A stretch of DNA of 64,000 nt, from the NCBI GenBank assembly GCA_012519205.1, contig JAAYQR010000011.1, positions 79,023 through 143,022 on the forward strand, in the 5' to 3' direction. Positions 48,929-57,952 of this stretch are shown in pieces. Source of the stretch: Candidatus Epulonipiscium sp. Its GTDB lineage: Bacteria; Bacillota; Clostridia; Lachnospirales; Defluviitaleaceae. Below the pieces are notes generated by a model. That model searched no databases. It saw only the letters and a program-made list of their open reading frames with translations, and had not been told where the DNA came from. The stretch's first letter is position 1, and each line of letters starts with the position of its first letter. A program made the position numbers and the translations under genes.

Positions 48929-49129
48929 GTAATCTTTCTACATTCCTTTAACCATTAAATTATACAATTTCATTATACACAATATTTGCTAGGATACAAA
49001 CATTTTTAAAAATTTACAGGAATTACTTTAGATATCACAACAAACTGCATTTAAAACTGGACTTGCCTCAATAAAAAAACATATATTTTATCTTTTTTAT
49101 CATAAATCTTCTATCTTAGTTTAGAAAAA

Positions 49130-49162
49130 CAAAAAAAGACCTCTAATAAAATGCTAGAAGCC
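49130..49162 (-). terminator. Terminator after tRNA-Thr
   Basis: Minus-strand GGCTTCTA pairs with TAGAGGTC (two wobble pairs) around a 9-base loop and is followed by TTTTTTTG, so tRNA-Pro probably has separate transcription. Confidence 0.65.
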
Positions 49163-49175
49163 TTGGCTTTACTGA

Positions 49176-49248
49176 AGCTGCTAACGGGATTCGAACCCGT
49201 GACCTCCGCCTTACCAAGGCGACACTCTACCTACTGAGCCATAGCAGC
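49176..49248 (-). tRNA. tRNA-Thr (anticodon GGT)
   Basis: Minus strand: acceptor GCTGCTA/TAGCAGC, D-arm GGCTCAGTAGGTAGAGT, anticodon loop TTGGTAA, T-arm GGGTTCGAATCCC. CCA is not encoded. Confidence 0.95.
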
Positions 49249-49256
49249 ATATCTTA

Positions 49257-49478
49257 TCAAATTCTTGCCCAACGATTACATATATTATCATGCTTTGTAC
49301 CTTTCGTCAAGCATTTTGAAGGCTTTTTTCGGACTTTTTTATTAGAAATTTTTTCAACTTTTTTTAATTTTGTAGATGATACAAAAATATCTTTTTTCGC
49401 TAAATACACTAAGTATATTAATAATCCAAAGACCATTAATAGTCTAAAGACTATTGTCATCATTGGCAAATCCATCAT
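49257..49478 (-). CDS. Small single-helix membrane protein, hypothetical (73 aa)
   Basis: The ATG at 49478 follows a very good site (AAAGGAGGTG). The protein starts MMDLPMMTIVFRLLMVFGLL with one transmembrane helix (about 6-26), then a lysine-rich tail. Its last codons contain the tRNA-Thr promoter. The open frame extends upstream to a GTG at 49544 through a GC-rich leader but that start has no ribosome site. No family recognised; it may be a real short gene between sigH and the tRNAs. Confidence 0.5.
   Translation of the reverse strand: MMDLPMMTIVFRLLMVFGLLIYLVYLAKKDIFVSSTKLKKVEKISNKKVRKKPSKCLTKGTKHDNICNRWARI
49282..49310 (-). promoter_or_regulatory. Promoter of tRNA-Thr, inside the 3' end of the upstream small gene
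   Basis: Minus-strand TTGACG (49305-49310), 17-base spacer, TAATAT (49282-49287). Transcription would start near 49275, 27 bases before the tRNA. Confidence 0.7.
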
Positions 49479-49494
49479 AACACCTCCTTTCGGC

Positions 49495-49563
49495 ATATGA
49501 TGTAGTTTTACTACCTCTACGCCCTCAGGAGGCCCCCACACCACCCTCTTACGTGGTTTTCTA
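49495..49563 (-). other. GC-rich folded leader of the small membrane protein
   Basis: In an AT-rich region this stretch can form three consecutive hairpins on the minus strand: ACCAC with GTGGT, GCCTC with GAGGGC, and GTAGT with ACTAC (loop AAA), ending directly before the ribosome site. Class unknown. Confidence 0.3.
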
Positions 49564-49616
49564 ATTTAACCATTATAGCACAAGATTTATTAAAAAATAT
49601 TACAAATGTTATTGTT

Positions 49617-49655
49617 CATAAAAAAATACCAGCATGTAAATACTGATACTTTTTC
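49617..49655 (-). terminator. Terminator of sigH
   Basis: Minus-strand AGTATCAG and CTGGTATT form a stem followed by seven Ts, about 65 bases after the sigH stop. Confidence 0.75.
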
Positions 49656-49720
49656 TTTATTGCTTATATAACTTATCCCATATATCCTATACCAGACAAG
49701 GAACCTATCCCCATGTCCGG

Positions 49721-50356
49721 TTATAGTAGTTTTTCTAGTTTCTTCTTCACCCTTTGTAGAGCATTATCGATGGATTTGATATCCCTACCCATTTTATTTG
49801 CTATTTCATAATAAGCCTTTCCCTGGAGATAAAAAGATAGCACTTGACATTCTAAATTACTCAATACTTCTCCCATACGTTGTTCGATGACAGATAAATT
49901 CTCTTGACTAATTAAAAGTTCTTCTGGATTTGCAACTTTTCCACCCACGATAACATCCATTAAGGTTATCCGTTCGCTTTCTTCATCAAATATAGGCTTA
50001 TGAAGGGATATGTACGAATTAAGTGGCATATGTTTTTGGCGAGTAGCTGCCTTTATAGCAGTAATAATTTGGCGGGTTATGCATAATTCTGCAAAGGCAC
50101 GAAAGGATGAAATCTTTTCTTCCTGATAGTCTCTTATGGCCTTGTATAGTCCTATCATACCTTCTTGAATGATATCTTCTCTATCTGCCCCGATTAGGAA
50201 GTAGGTTCTTGATTTTGCACGAACAAAGTTTTTATATTTATTAATCAGATAATCCATGGCAATTGTATCCCCGCCTCGGATTAGGTATATTATCTCTTCG
50301 TCTTCTAATTGGTCATAAGATAATATTCTGATATTTTTACCCGCATTTAAATTCAT
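49721..50356 (-). CDS. sigH: RNA polymerase sigma-H factor (sporulation)
   Basis: A 211-residue sigma-70 family factor. Region 2 has MDYLINKYKNFVRAKSRTYF, then GADREDIIQEGMIGLYKAIRDY and a FRAFAELCITRQIITAIKAA -10 recognition helix; region 4 ends with SIDNALQRVKKKLEKLL. Sigma-H directs early sporulation and post-exponential genes. Gene order (rlmB before it) is the standard Firmicute arrangement, which supports the identification. It argues that the organism can form endospores. Confidence 0.94.
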   Translation of the reverse strand: MNLNAGKNIRILSYDQLEDEEIIYLIRGGDTIAMDYLINKYKNFVRAKSRTYFLIGADREDIIQEGMIGLYKAIRDYQEEKISSFRAFAELCITRQIITAIKAATRQKHMPLNSYISLHKPIFDEESERITLMDVIVGGKVANPEELLISQENLSVIEQRMGEVLSNLECQVLSFYLQGKAYYEIANKMGRDIKSIDNALQRVKKKLEKLL

Positions 50357-50508
50357 TCAACCGCCCCCTAATTTCTTATATGCCATCTTCGTTTGTAGTC
50401 TATCTTTCAATTGTAAGTATATCATAATAAAAGTGATTTGTTAAGTTGATTTGTAATTTTTATCCATATTCCTTTGTTCCCAATTTAAAATCACAGGGTG
50501 GGGCATGA

Positions 50509-51261
50509 TTATGCAAAATGATTTTGTCTCACTACTTCATACATCAATACTCCCGCTGCTACAGAGGCATTTAGGGAAGTTATTTGTCCGAACATGGGAA
50601 TTTGTACTATAAAGTCACATTTTTCTTTTACTAATCTACTTACCCCTTCCCCTTCATTACCTATTACTAGGGCTATAGCCCCCTTTAAGTCGGTTGCATA
50701 CATCGGGCTCCCGTCCATATCAGCACAGGCAACCCATATTCCTTCCTGTTTGAGTTCTTCTATGGTACGTGGAATGTTTGTGACTTTTGCTATGGGAATA
50801 TGTGCTATGGCTCCTGCGGATGCCTTAGCAACCACAGCACTAAGTCCTACAGCTCTTCTCTTTGGAATGATTACTCCATGGGCACCCGATATATTGGCAG
50901 TTCGTATAATTGCCCCTAAATTATATGGATCGGTGATTCCATCTAACACAAGGATAAATGGTTTTTCACCCCTACTTCTGGCATTCTCCAGGATATCTTC
51001 TACTGCTACATAATTATGGGCTGATACAAAGGCAATAACTCCTTGATGTCTTTTGGTTTCTGATAATTCATCTAGTTTAGCCTTAGCAACAGTCTGAACA
51101 ACGATTCTTCTATCCCTTGCCTCAGCTATGATTTTTTTAATGGATCCTTCGTTGCTCCCTTGTTGAACTAATATTTTATCAATATCCCTTTCTGATTTTA
51201 GGGCCTCTATAACAACATTTCTTCCTTCTAGGTGCAAATTATTTTCTTCCTGAGATTTCAT
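50509..51261 (-). CDS. rlmB: 23S rRNA (guanosine-2'-O-)-methyltransferase RlmB
   Basis: A SPOUT-class enzyme (250 residues from the ATG at 51261, which follows AAAGGAG) that methylates the 2'-OH of G2251 in 23S rRNA. The N-terminal substrate-binding domain has LEGRNVVIEALKS; the SPOUT knot shows LDGITDPYNLGAIIRTA, VIGNEGEGVSRLV and the IPMFGQITSLNASVAAGVLM motif 3. The thyX and NYN-domain genes often found around it are missing here. Confidence 0.95.
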   Translation of the reverse strand: MKSQEENNLHLEGRNVVIEALKSERDIDKILVQQGSNEGSIKKIIAEARDRRIVVQTVAKAKLDELSETKRHQGVIAFVSAHNYVAVEDILENARSRGEKPFILVLDGITDPYNLGAIIRTANISGAHGVIIPKRRAVGLSAVVAKASAGAIAHIPIAKVTNIPRTIEELKQEGIWVACADMDGSPMYATDLKGAIALVIGNEGEGVSRLVKEKCDFIVQIPMFGQITSLNASVAAGVLMYEVVRQNHFA

Positions 51262-51330
51262 GAAAAAACTCCTTTCTTTTTGCACATAATAATTTAGTAG
51301 TACTTATTTTGTTGCAAAGGGTGTTTTATT

Positions 51331-51969
51331 ATGAGTGTCTTTGATTCTAGTTTTATTAAAGAGCAGATACTAAAAAGCCATTATCCCATAGCCTTAACCG
51401 GTGCTGGTATTAGTGTAGCAAGTAGCCTTCCCACCCTATCTAAGGAGTTTTGTGGTATTCCCATTAAAAAGATTATGGAGAAATCTTTTTTCCTAAGACA
51501 TCCTGAACTGTTCTATAGTTTTTACCGGGAGATTCTTCGTTGGAAGGACTGTATCCCGAATGCTGCCCATGTTACACTTTCAAAATATGGTGTTCTAGTA
51601 ATAACACAAAATATAGATGGCCTTCATCAAAAAGCTGGAAGTAGGAATGTTCTAGAAATCCATGGAAACTTAAATTATCTAATCTGTGAAAAGTGCAGCT
51701 TGTACTTTCCTTTTGATTTAGCATATTATAGTATGCTTCCAGTTTGTCACAGTTGCTCAAGTATTTTAAAACCCGATATAGTTCTTTATGAAGAGCAGAT
51801 TCATTATTGGAATAGGGCAGTCTTGGAGTTTAAAAAGGCTGATTTAGCCCTTATTATCGGAACAAGCTTAAAGGCTTTTCCCGCCAATATGCTACCCCAG
51901 TTTTCTATTCGTCACAATATAAAACCTATCTTAATAAATGAAAATGCACATATTATTCTTGACTTCTAA
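51331..51969 (+). CDS. Sir2-family NAD-dependent protein deacylase, atypical
   Basis: A 212-residue sirtuin-like protein. Present: the Rossmann start TGAGIS, ITQNIDGLHQKAGS, the catalytic His in EIHGNL, two zinc-binding CxxC pairs (CEKC, CHSC) and GTSLKAFPA. Unusual: the canonical GIPDFR loop after GAGIS reads SSLPTLSKEF, so the usual Asp-Phe-Arg that positions NAD is absent. It may be a divergent or inactive deacylase, or use a different acyl group. It is shorter than the ~240-residue norm. Transcribed alone; its last 17 bases overlap the convergent flippase gene. Confidence 0.82.
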   Translation: MSVFDSSFIKEQILKSHYPIALTGAGISVASSLPTLSKEFCGIPIKKIMEKSFFLRHPELFYSFYREILRWKDCIPNAAHVTLSKYGVLVITQNIDGLHQKAGSRNVLEIHGNLNYLICEKCSLYFPFDLAYYSMLPVCHSCSSILKPDIVLYEEQIHYWNRAVLEFKKADLALIIGTSLKAFPANMLPQFSIRHNIKPILINENAHIILDF

Positions 51970-53566
51970 GTAACTTTAGTTTCTTTAAGATGGCTGCTAT
52001 TTTCATTCCCTTGGGCATTATATTAAAGTCTTCCTCTCCTATAGCTCCTATCGCAATAAGCACCCCTCCATAGACCACAATCCCAACTAATACGGCCCCT
52101 AAAGTCGAAATGCTATTTCCAACAAAACTGCTTAGCAATTTATAGAAAACAAATGTAATTCCAGTCATAACTATGGAGGCTACTGTAGGTTTTAATATAA
52201 CATGAACAATATTTAATTTAAAATCCCCGTATTTTCTTACCGCTAGGTAGTTTAGGAGGGCAAAAATAGCATATCCTATGATTGTGCCAATAGCAGCTCC
52301 ATTGATTCCCAAAGGTCCTGGGACCAATATATAATTTACTATTCCCTTTCCTATAGCTGCGATAACCAAATTGATTACTGGCAGATAAAAATGTCCCATT
52401 CCTTGTAGAATTCCTGTCAGGGTCTGCCCTAACATTACAAACACTAAACTTATACTCATTACAGCCAATACACCTGCTCCGGCATTATTTTTTCCATATA
52501 TTAAACTCATTACTGGCTGTGCCAACACATATAGCCCTGCTGCTGAAGGAAGCCCCAAAAGAAGGGCGAATCTCGTTCCCAGTTCTATTTTATCTTGAAG
52601 TTCCTTCTTGTTATTTTTTTCTACTGCCTCTGCTGTAGCTGGAACCAATCCTACTACCAAAGCCATAGCTAGAGCCAAAGGAATACTTATAAAAGTAGAT
52701 GCCTTTCCCATTTGTCCAAATAAATCTACTGCCTCAAGGCTAGTTTTGCCTGCATCTATTAACCTTCTAACAACTAAGGCGGAGTCTACCCAGTTCATCA
52801 CAGAGAGAATGGATGCTCCGATGGAAATAGGAAAGGTAATAAGAATAACACTTTTTGACACTTCAAAAAAGGATAGTTCAACATTTTTATCTCTTGTTTT
52901 TTCTACATTCTGCAAGATTTCTTTCCTTTTCTTCGAATACAGCATTATTAGAATAATCGTTCCGGCTAACCCACCAGCTACTCCTCCAAAGGCTGCCCCA
53001 CCAGCTGCTACCGCAACCCCATATCCAAATTTCATAAAAAGATATGCTGCTCCCAGCCCAATGATAGTTCTTGCAGAACTTTCGGCAATTTGCGAGGCAG
53101 CTGTTGGAAACATATCCTGCATTCCCTGGAAGTAACCCCTAAACACCCCCATAATCCCGATAAATATTGGACTAAGGGCAAGACCCCATAATGAATACTT
53201 AGCATCTTGGACCCATCCTTGACTCTTAATGAGCAAATCAGCTCCAAAAAACATAAATATCGAAACTACCCCACTTATTATTAGCAAAAGTAGTAAAGTA
53301 TACTGAAATACTTTATGGGCCTCATAGTATTTTTTATGGACTATTTTTCCTGATATTATTTTAGATACTGTAGATGGAATTCCCACATAGGAAATAGCAA
53401 CCATCAATGTATAAATCGGATAGGGCAGTTGATAATATCCAAGACCTACATCCCCAATTAGATGGGTCAATGGGATTCTAAAAAATGCACTTAATATTTT
53501 TGCAATTATTCCTCCTATCGATAGGATTAGTGCCCCCCTTAAAAACTTTTTACCGTGTTCTGACAT
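51953..53566 (-). CDS. Polysaccharide/lipid II flippase-like protein (SpoVB/MurJ, MATE-like fold)
   Basis: A 537-residue protein with about 14 helices of the MOP exporter superfamily. It begins LRGALILSIGGIIAKILSAF and has RIPLTHLIGDVGLGYYQLPYP, diagnostic for the SpoVB/YtgP/MurJ group. These flip peptidoglycan or spore-cortex lipid precursors across the membrane. Which paralogue it is cannot be decided. It follows mrnC by 16 bases, so it belongs to the same transcript as cysE-cysS-mrnC. Confidence 0.88.
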   Translation of the reverse strand: MSEHGKKFLRGALILSIGGIIAKILSAFFRIPLTHLIGDVGLGYYQLPYPIYTLMVAISYVGIPSTVSKIISGKIVHKKYYEAHKVFQYTLLLLLIISGVVSIFMFFGADLLIKSQGWVQDAKYSLWGLALSPIFIGIMGVFRGYFQGMQDMFPTAASQIAESSARTIIGLGAAYLFMKFGYGVAVAAGGAAFGGVAGGLAGTIILIMLYSKKRKEILQNVEKTRDKNVELSFFEVSKSVILITFPISIGASILSVMNWVDSALVVRRLIDAGKTSLEAVDLFGQMGKASTFISIPLALAMALVVGLVPATAEAVEKNNKKELQDKIELGTRFALLLGLPSAAGLYVLAQPVMSLIYGKNNAGAGVLAVMSISLVFVMLGQTLTGILQGMGHFYLPVINLVIAAIGKGIVNYILVPGPLGINGAAIGTIIGYAIFALLNYLAVRKYGDFKLNIVHVILKPTVASIVMTGITFVFYKLLSSFVGNSISTLGAVLVGIVVYGGVLIAIGAIGEEDFNIMPKGMKIAAILKKLKLLRSQE

Positions 53567-53582
53567 GTTGTAACCTCCAACT

Positions 53583-54032
53583 CTATTGAACTTTACTTTT
53601 GCTTTTTATTCCTAGACTTATTAATTCCCCAAGCCTGTCTATTTGCCCATCCAAATACAAATATCCACAAAGAGCTTCTAGTCCTGTGGCATATTTATAA
53701 TCCAATAAGTTAGCATTTTTAGGGACTGTAGAGGATTTTGCATTTCTTCCCCTTCTAAATACTGCCTCTTCTTCTTCCGTGAGATGGGGTTTTATTACGT
53801 TGTATATGGCTGCTTGAGCAGAGGCATTCACATATTCCTTTGCTTTTTTATGAAGCTTATTTACAGGGGCATTCCCCTCTGCAACAACCCCTGTTCTGAT
53901 AAAGATTTCGAATACTGCATCTCCTATATATGCCAAAACCAAGGGGGAATATTCCCTTGGGTTGGCATTTTTTACTCCAAATGAACGATTAACAGACATA
54001 AGAAGTTTATTTATACCAGCCTCATTTTCCAT
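53583..54032 (-). CDS. mrnC: Mini-ribonuclease III (23S rRNA maturation)
   Basis: A ~149-residue RNase III-fold nuclease without a dsRNA-binding domain. The catalytic stretch is LVLAYIGDAVFEIFIRTGVV and the second acidic set is in YKYATGLEALCGYLYL; NAKSSTVPKNA is typical. It trims 23S rRNA precursor ends. The start chosen is ATG 54032 with GGAG six bases before; a GTG at 54062 overlapping cysS and an ATG at 54044 are alternatives. Confidence 0.92.
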   Translation of the reverse strand: MENEAGINKLLMSVNRSFGVKNANPREYSPLVLAYIGDAVFEIFIRTGVVAEGNAPVNKLHKKAKEYVNASAQAAIYNVIKPHLTEEEEAVFRRGRNAKSSTVPKNANLLDYKYATGLEALCGYLYLDGQIDRLGELISLGIKSKSKVQ

Positions 54033-54046
54033 GTTTATCTCCATTT

Positions 54047-55444
54047 CTATGCCCTTTTCCACTTAACACCCTGGGGAGTATCTTCTAGGGTAATACCTTT
54101 TTTCTTTAAATCATTACGAATTTCATCTGCTAAATCCCAATCCTTTGCTTTTCTAGCCTCCTGGCGCTTTTGGATTAAACTTTCTATTTCACTATCTAAT
54201 AAATTATCCCCTTGTTTTTCTAATATCCCTAAGATACTACATAAATTAAGGATTTTATTTTTAACTATCTTGGCAAATTCCTTAGAGGATTGGTTAGTTA
54301 CGTGGGTATTAGAAAGCTTAACCAATTCAAAGATTGATGCCACTGCATATGCTGTGTTAAAATCATCTTCCATTGCCTCTTCAAATTTTTCGTCAAATAG
54401 CTTTAAATCCCTTGATAATCTTTCCTCATCCTCAGTTATTTCTTCCCTACTATTATGGGATATCAAATGTTCTAAATTCAATATGGCATTTTTTATTCTT
54501 TCTAATCCATTTTGAGCCGATTGCATAAGTTCCCTACTAAAATTAATAGGGCTCCTATAATGGGCATTAAGCATAAAAAATCTAATAACTTCATGGGGGA
54601 ATTCCCCTGCAACTTCTCTTAAGGTAAAGAAATTCCCTTTAGATTTTGACATCTTTTTATTGTCTATATTAATAAATCCATTATGCATCCAATATTTCGC
54701 AAAAGGTTTACCATTAGTGGATTCGCTTTGAGCTATTTCATTTTCGTGATGGGGAAAAACCAAGTCTTCCCCCCCTGCATGAATATCTATTGTATCACCT
54801 AGATATTTCTTTGCCATGGCAGAGCATTCGATATGCCAACCTGGACGGCCATCACCCCAGGGACTATTCCAAGAAGGTTCCCCTTCTTTTTTGGGTTTCC
54901 ATAATACAAAATCCATAGGATGTTTTTTATCTTCATTTATTTCTATCCTAGCACCAGCTTCTAAATCCTCCTGATTCTTATTAGATAATTTTCCATAAGA
55001 CTTAAAGGCATGGGTATAAAAATAAACCGTACCCTCTACCACATAGGCAAAGCCTTTTTCTATTAGGGTTTCAATCATTGCTATAATTTCTGTCATTTCC
55101 TCAGTGACTCTTGGGTGTACAGTTGCTCTTTTTATATTAAGGGCATCTGCATCCTTTAGTGTTTCCTTAATATATTTATCCACTATTTCTGCTGTTGTTT
55201 TGTTTTCTTCATTGGCTTTTTTTATAATCTTATCATCTACATCCGTAAAATTTTGAACATAGGTTACCTTGTATCCTTTATATTCGAAATATCGTCTTAC
55301 TGTATCAAATACAATATAAGGTCTTGCATTACCTATGTGTATATAGTTATATACCGTAGGTCCACATACATACATCTTCACTTTACCCGGCTCTAGGGGA
55401 ATAAATTCTTCCTTTTTCTTAGTTAATGTATTGTATATCCTCAT
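54047..55444 (-). CDS. cysS: Cysteinyl-tRNA synthetase
   Basis: A 465-residue class I synthetase: zinc/active-site start MYVCGPTVYNYIHIGNARPY with the HIGH-type HIGN, zinc-binding HIECSAMA and HHENEIAQ, and the KMSKS loop KKMSKSKGNF. Second gene of the T-box-controlled cysE-cysS operon, starting two bases after the cysE stop. Confidence 0.97.
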   Translation of the reverse strand: MRIYNTLTKKKEEFIPLEPGKVKMYVCGPTVYNYIHIGNARPYIVFDTVRRYFEYKGYKVTYVQNFTDVDDKIIKKANEENKTTAEIVDKYIKETLKDADALNIKRATVHPRVTEEMTEIIAMIETLIEKGFAYVVEGTVYFYTHAFKSYGKLSNKNQEDLEAGARIEINEDKKHPMDFVLWKPKKEGEPSWNSPWGDGRPGWHIECSAMAKKYLGDTIDIHAGGEDLVFPHHENEIAQSESTNGKPFAKYWMHNGFINIDNKKMSKSKGNFFTLREVAGEFPHEVIRFFMLNAHYRSPINFSRELMQSAQNGLERIKNAILNLEHLISHNSREEITEDEERLSRDLKLFDEKFEEAMEDDFNTAYAVASIFELVKLSNTHVTNQSSKEFAKIVKNKILNLCSILGILEKQGDNLLDSEIESLIQKRQEARKAKDWDLADEIRNDLKKKGITLEDTPQGVKWKRA

Positions 55445-55446
55445 TA

Positions 55447-56091
55447 TTAATCACCCTCTTTTTCTAATTTTACTATCCTTTTTTTCAGTTCTTCTATTTG
55501 ATATTGTAGTTTACATAATTCCATTTGTACTGGATCCGGAAGTTTAATTTGATCTAGTGCCTTACATGGATCTATCTTTTGATTATCCCTCTTTACTATC
55601 CTAGCAGGTATCCCTACACAGGTACAGTTTTCAGGTATTTCCCCTAAAACTACGGTCCCTGAACCTATCCTTGAATTATCACCTATTTTAAAGGGTCCCA
55701 ATACCTTAGCCCCCGCCCCAATCATTACGTTGTTACCAATGGTCGGATGTCTTTTTCCCTTTTCTTTTCCTGTTCCCCCAAGGGTAACTCCTTGATATAT
55801 AGTAACATTATCCCCTATTTCACAGGTCTCACCGATTACGACCCCCATACCGTGATCTATAAATAACCTTTTGCCTATCTTAGCCCCTGGATGAATTTCT
55901 ATTCCAGTTAGCCATCTATTTAATTGTGAAATGCATCTTGCTATAAAGTACCTTTTATGTTTATAGAACCAATGGGCTATTCTATGGGACAAAATTGAAT
56001 AAAAACTGGGATATAAAAAAACTTCTAAGGTTTTTTTAATTGCTGGGTCCCTCTCTTTGATCACGCTTATTTCTTCCCTAATAAATCCCAT
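55447..56091 (-). CDS. cysE: Serine O-acetyltransferase
   Basis: A 214-residue hexapeptide-repeat acetyltransferase that activates serine for cysteine synthesis. Typical: [11 protein letters not shown], the catalytic [20 protein letters not shown] repeat region and [20 protein letters not shown] short coiled coil ends the protein. The Cys-specific T-box before it means it is made when tRNA-Cys is uncharged. Confidence 0.96.
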   Translation of the reverse strand: MGFIREEISVIKERDPAIKKTLEVFLYPSFYSILSHRIAHWFYKHKRYFIARCISQLNRWLTGIEIHPGAKIGKRLFIDHGMGVVIGETCEIGDNVTIYQGVTLGGTGKEKGKRHPTIGNNVMIGAGAKVLGPFKIGDNSRIGSGTVVLGEIPENCTCVGIPARIVKRDNQKIDPCKALDQIKLPDPVQMELCKLQYQIEELKKRIVKLEKEGD

Positions 56092-56119
56092 TTATACTCT
56101 CCTTTCTATATCGTTGCAC

Positions 56120-56345
56120 AAAAAAACTTCATCCCAACTCAGAGACGAAGTTTATCCGCGGTTCCACTCTGCTTAAAGCATAAGCCTTCAACTTAAAGCA
56201 TGATAACGGTATGCTACCGAAATGAATTACTTTATTTCACCCATTTTGCTTAAGGATGCACTTCATCTATCTACTTCTTTAAAATCCTTCTCAGCTTTAG
56301 GATTTCTCTCTGTAAAGGCAGATAAATTACTCTTCCAATCATTGC
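56120..56345 (-). promoter_or_regulatory. T-box leader, Cys specificity, controlling cysE-cysS
   Basis: The minus strand has the T-box sequence AGAGTGGAACCGCGG (56156-56170), whose TGGA bulge pairs with the tRNA end, then a terminator (AAACTTCGTC…GATGAAGTTT, then Ts; 56120-56153). Upstream, in the specifier-loop context GAAGTGCATCC, the codon TGC (56258-56260) predicts tRNA-Cys, which fits the downstream genes. Binding of uncharged tRNA-Cys would favour read-through. The leader starts right after gltX. Confidence 0.93.
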
Positions 56346-56360
56346 ATTTAACTTTTTTAA

Positions 56361-57824
56361 TTATGGTAGATTTTCTATGGTATAATCAATCCTTTTTGCA
56401 ACTTTATCCTTGCCAAGTATGGATATAACTTCATATATATCTGCCCCATGACATTGACCACTTATAGCCACTCTAACAGGCATAAATAAATTCTTACCTT
56501 TTACACCTGTTTCTTTTTGAATAGACTTTAATATAACTTTAACTTCATCTGAAGTCAATTCCTGTGCAGCATTTACCTTTCCCTTAAATAATAAAAGTAT
56601 ATCTTTTACATGTTCAAGCTTCAATACTTCTTCTGCCTGAGTATCTTCAGGTTTTATTTCATCTTCAAAGAACACTCGGACATGTTCTGTAATTTGTTCT
56701 AGATAATCAAATTTTTCTCTTGTAGCATTTACCATCCTTTGTACTAAAGAATAATTATCCTTAGCCTCTTTTTCTGTCATGAATCCTGCATTTACAAAGT
56801 ATGGAATGGCTAAATCAGTCACTCTATTAATATCTATTTCTCTAATATATCTTCCGTTAATATAATTTAGCTTCTTAATATCAAATACAGCAGGGTTTTT
56901 TGTCACCCTTCCTAGGGAAAAAAGCCTTTCTAATTCATCTAAAGTGAATATTTCTTCTTCTCCCTCTGGGGACCATCCAAGAAGGGCAAGGAAATTAACG
57001 ATTGCTTCCGGTAGATAACCCTTATTTCTATATTGGTCTACATGGGTCGAGCCGTGACGTTTACTCATTTTACTTCTATCTTCCCCAAGTATTAAGGAAA
57101 CATGAGCAAATTTAGGGACCTCAAATCCCAGGGCTTCATAAATTAAGATTTGTCTTGGGGTATTGGATAAATGTTCTTCCCCTCTGATGACGGTAGTAAT
57201 ACCCATTAAGTGATCGTCTATGGTCACAGCAAAGTTGTATACTGGGGCACCATCTGATTTTACTATTATAAAATCTCCTACTCCGTCACTTTCAAATTCT
57301 ACGTCTCCCCTAACCTTATCATGAACTATAATTTTTTGTCCCTCTGGAACCCTAAACCTAATAACAGGTTTTCGCCCTTGTTTTTCGTATTCTTTTGCCT
57401 GTTCCGGGGTTAAATTTCTGCATTTACCTGTATACCTTGGAAGTTCATTTTTTTCTCTTTGGGCTTTCCTCTCTGCTTCTATTTCTTCTGCTGTACAATA
57501 ACAATAGTAGGCCTTACCTTCATCAATGAGCTTTTTAATAAATTTGTCATATAAATTAAGCCTTTCCATAGAACGATAGGGACCACTTTCCCCCCCAATC
57601 TCAATACCCTCATCCCAGGTAATCCCAAGCCAATGAAGATCTCTTATAATTACCTCCTCTGACTCTTTAGATGAACGGGCAAGATCAGTGTCTTCTATCC
57701 TAACAAGAAATTTGCCCCCATTTTTTTTCGCATGTAGGTAATTAAATAATGCTGTTCTTGCGCCTCCTATGTGTAAATATCCCGTAGGACTCGGTGCGAA
57801 TCTGACTTTTTCTATTTTTTGCAT
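56361..57824 (-). CDS. gltX: Glutamyl-tRNA synthetase
   Basis: A 487-residue class I synthetase: RFAPSPTGYLHIGGARTALF with HIGH-type HIGG, four-cysteine-like zinc region (YCYC with C-x-R), LSNTPRQILIYEALGF and the KMSKRHGS loop. It may be discriminating or not for tRNA-Gln; not resolved. Ribosome site TAGGAGG. Order gltX-cysE-cysS is conserved in Firmicutes. Confidence 0.96.
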   Translation of the reverse strand: MQKIEKVRFAPSPTGYLHIGGARTALFNYLHAKKNGGKFLVRIEDTDLARSSKESEEVIIRDLHWLGITWDEGIEIGGESGPYRSMERLNLYDKFIKKLIDEGKAYYCYCTAEEIEAERKAQREKNELPRYTGKCRNLTPEQAKEYEKQGRKPVIRFRVPEGQKIIVHDKVRGDVEFESDGVGDFIIVKSDGAPVYNFAVTIDDHLMGITTVIRGEEHLSNTPRQILIYEALGFEVPKFAHVSLILGEDRSKMSKRHGSTHVDQYRNKGYLPEAIVNFLALLGWSPEGEEEIFTLDELERLFSLGRVTKNPAVFDIKKLNYINGRYIREIDINRVTDLAIPYFVNAGFMTEKEAKDNYSLVQRMVNATREKFDYLEQITEHVRVFFEDEIKPEDTQAEEVLKLEHVKDILLLFKGKVNAAQELTSDEVKVILKSIQKETGVKGKNLFMPVRVAISGQCHGADIYEVISILGKDKVAKRIDYTIENLP

Positions 57825-57882
57825 TTTAATGCCTCCTATTAAACCTTTGCAAATAAATTAAATTTGTTATTTATTCTAGAAA

Positions 57883-57907
57883 ATAGAACGCATTCAATGC
57901 GTCCTTA
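57883..57907 (-). terminator. Probable terminator of the HD-GYP gene
   Basis: Minus-strand GGACGCATT and AATGCGTTC form a compact hairpin followed by TATTTTC, about 50 bases after the HD-GYP stop. It would also end transcripts before gltX begins. Confidence 0.55.
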
Positions 57908-57952
57908 TACTAGTTATTTTACAATAAAATATACTTTTATTGTACCCCTTAA

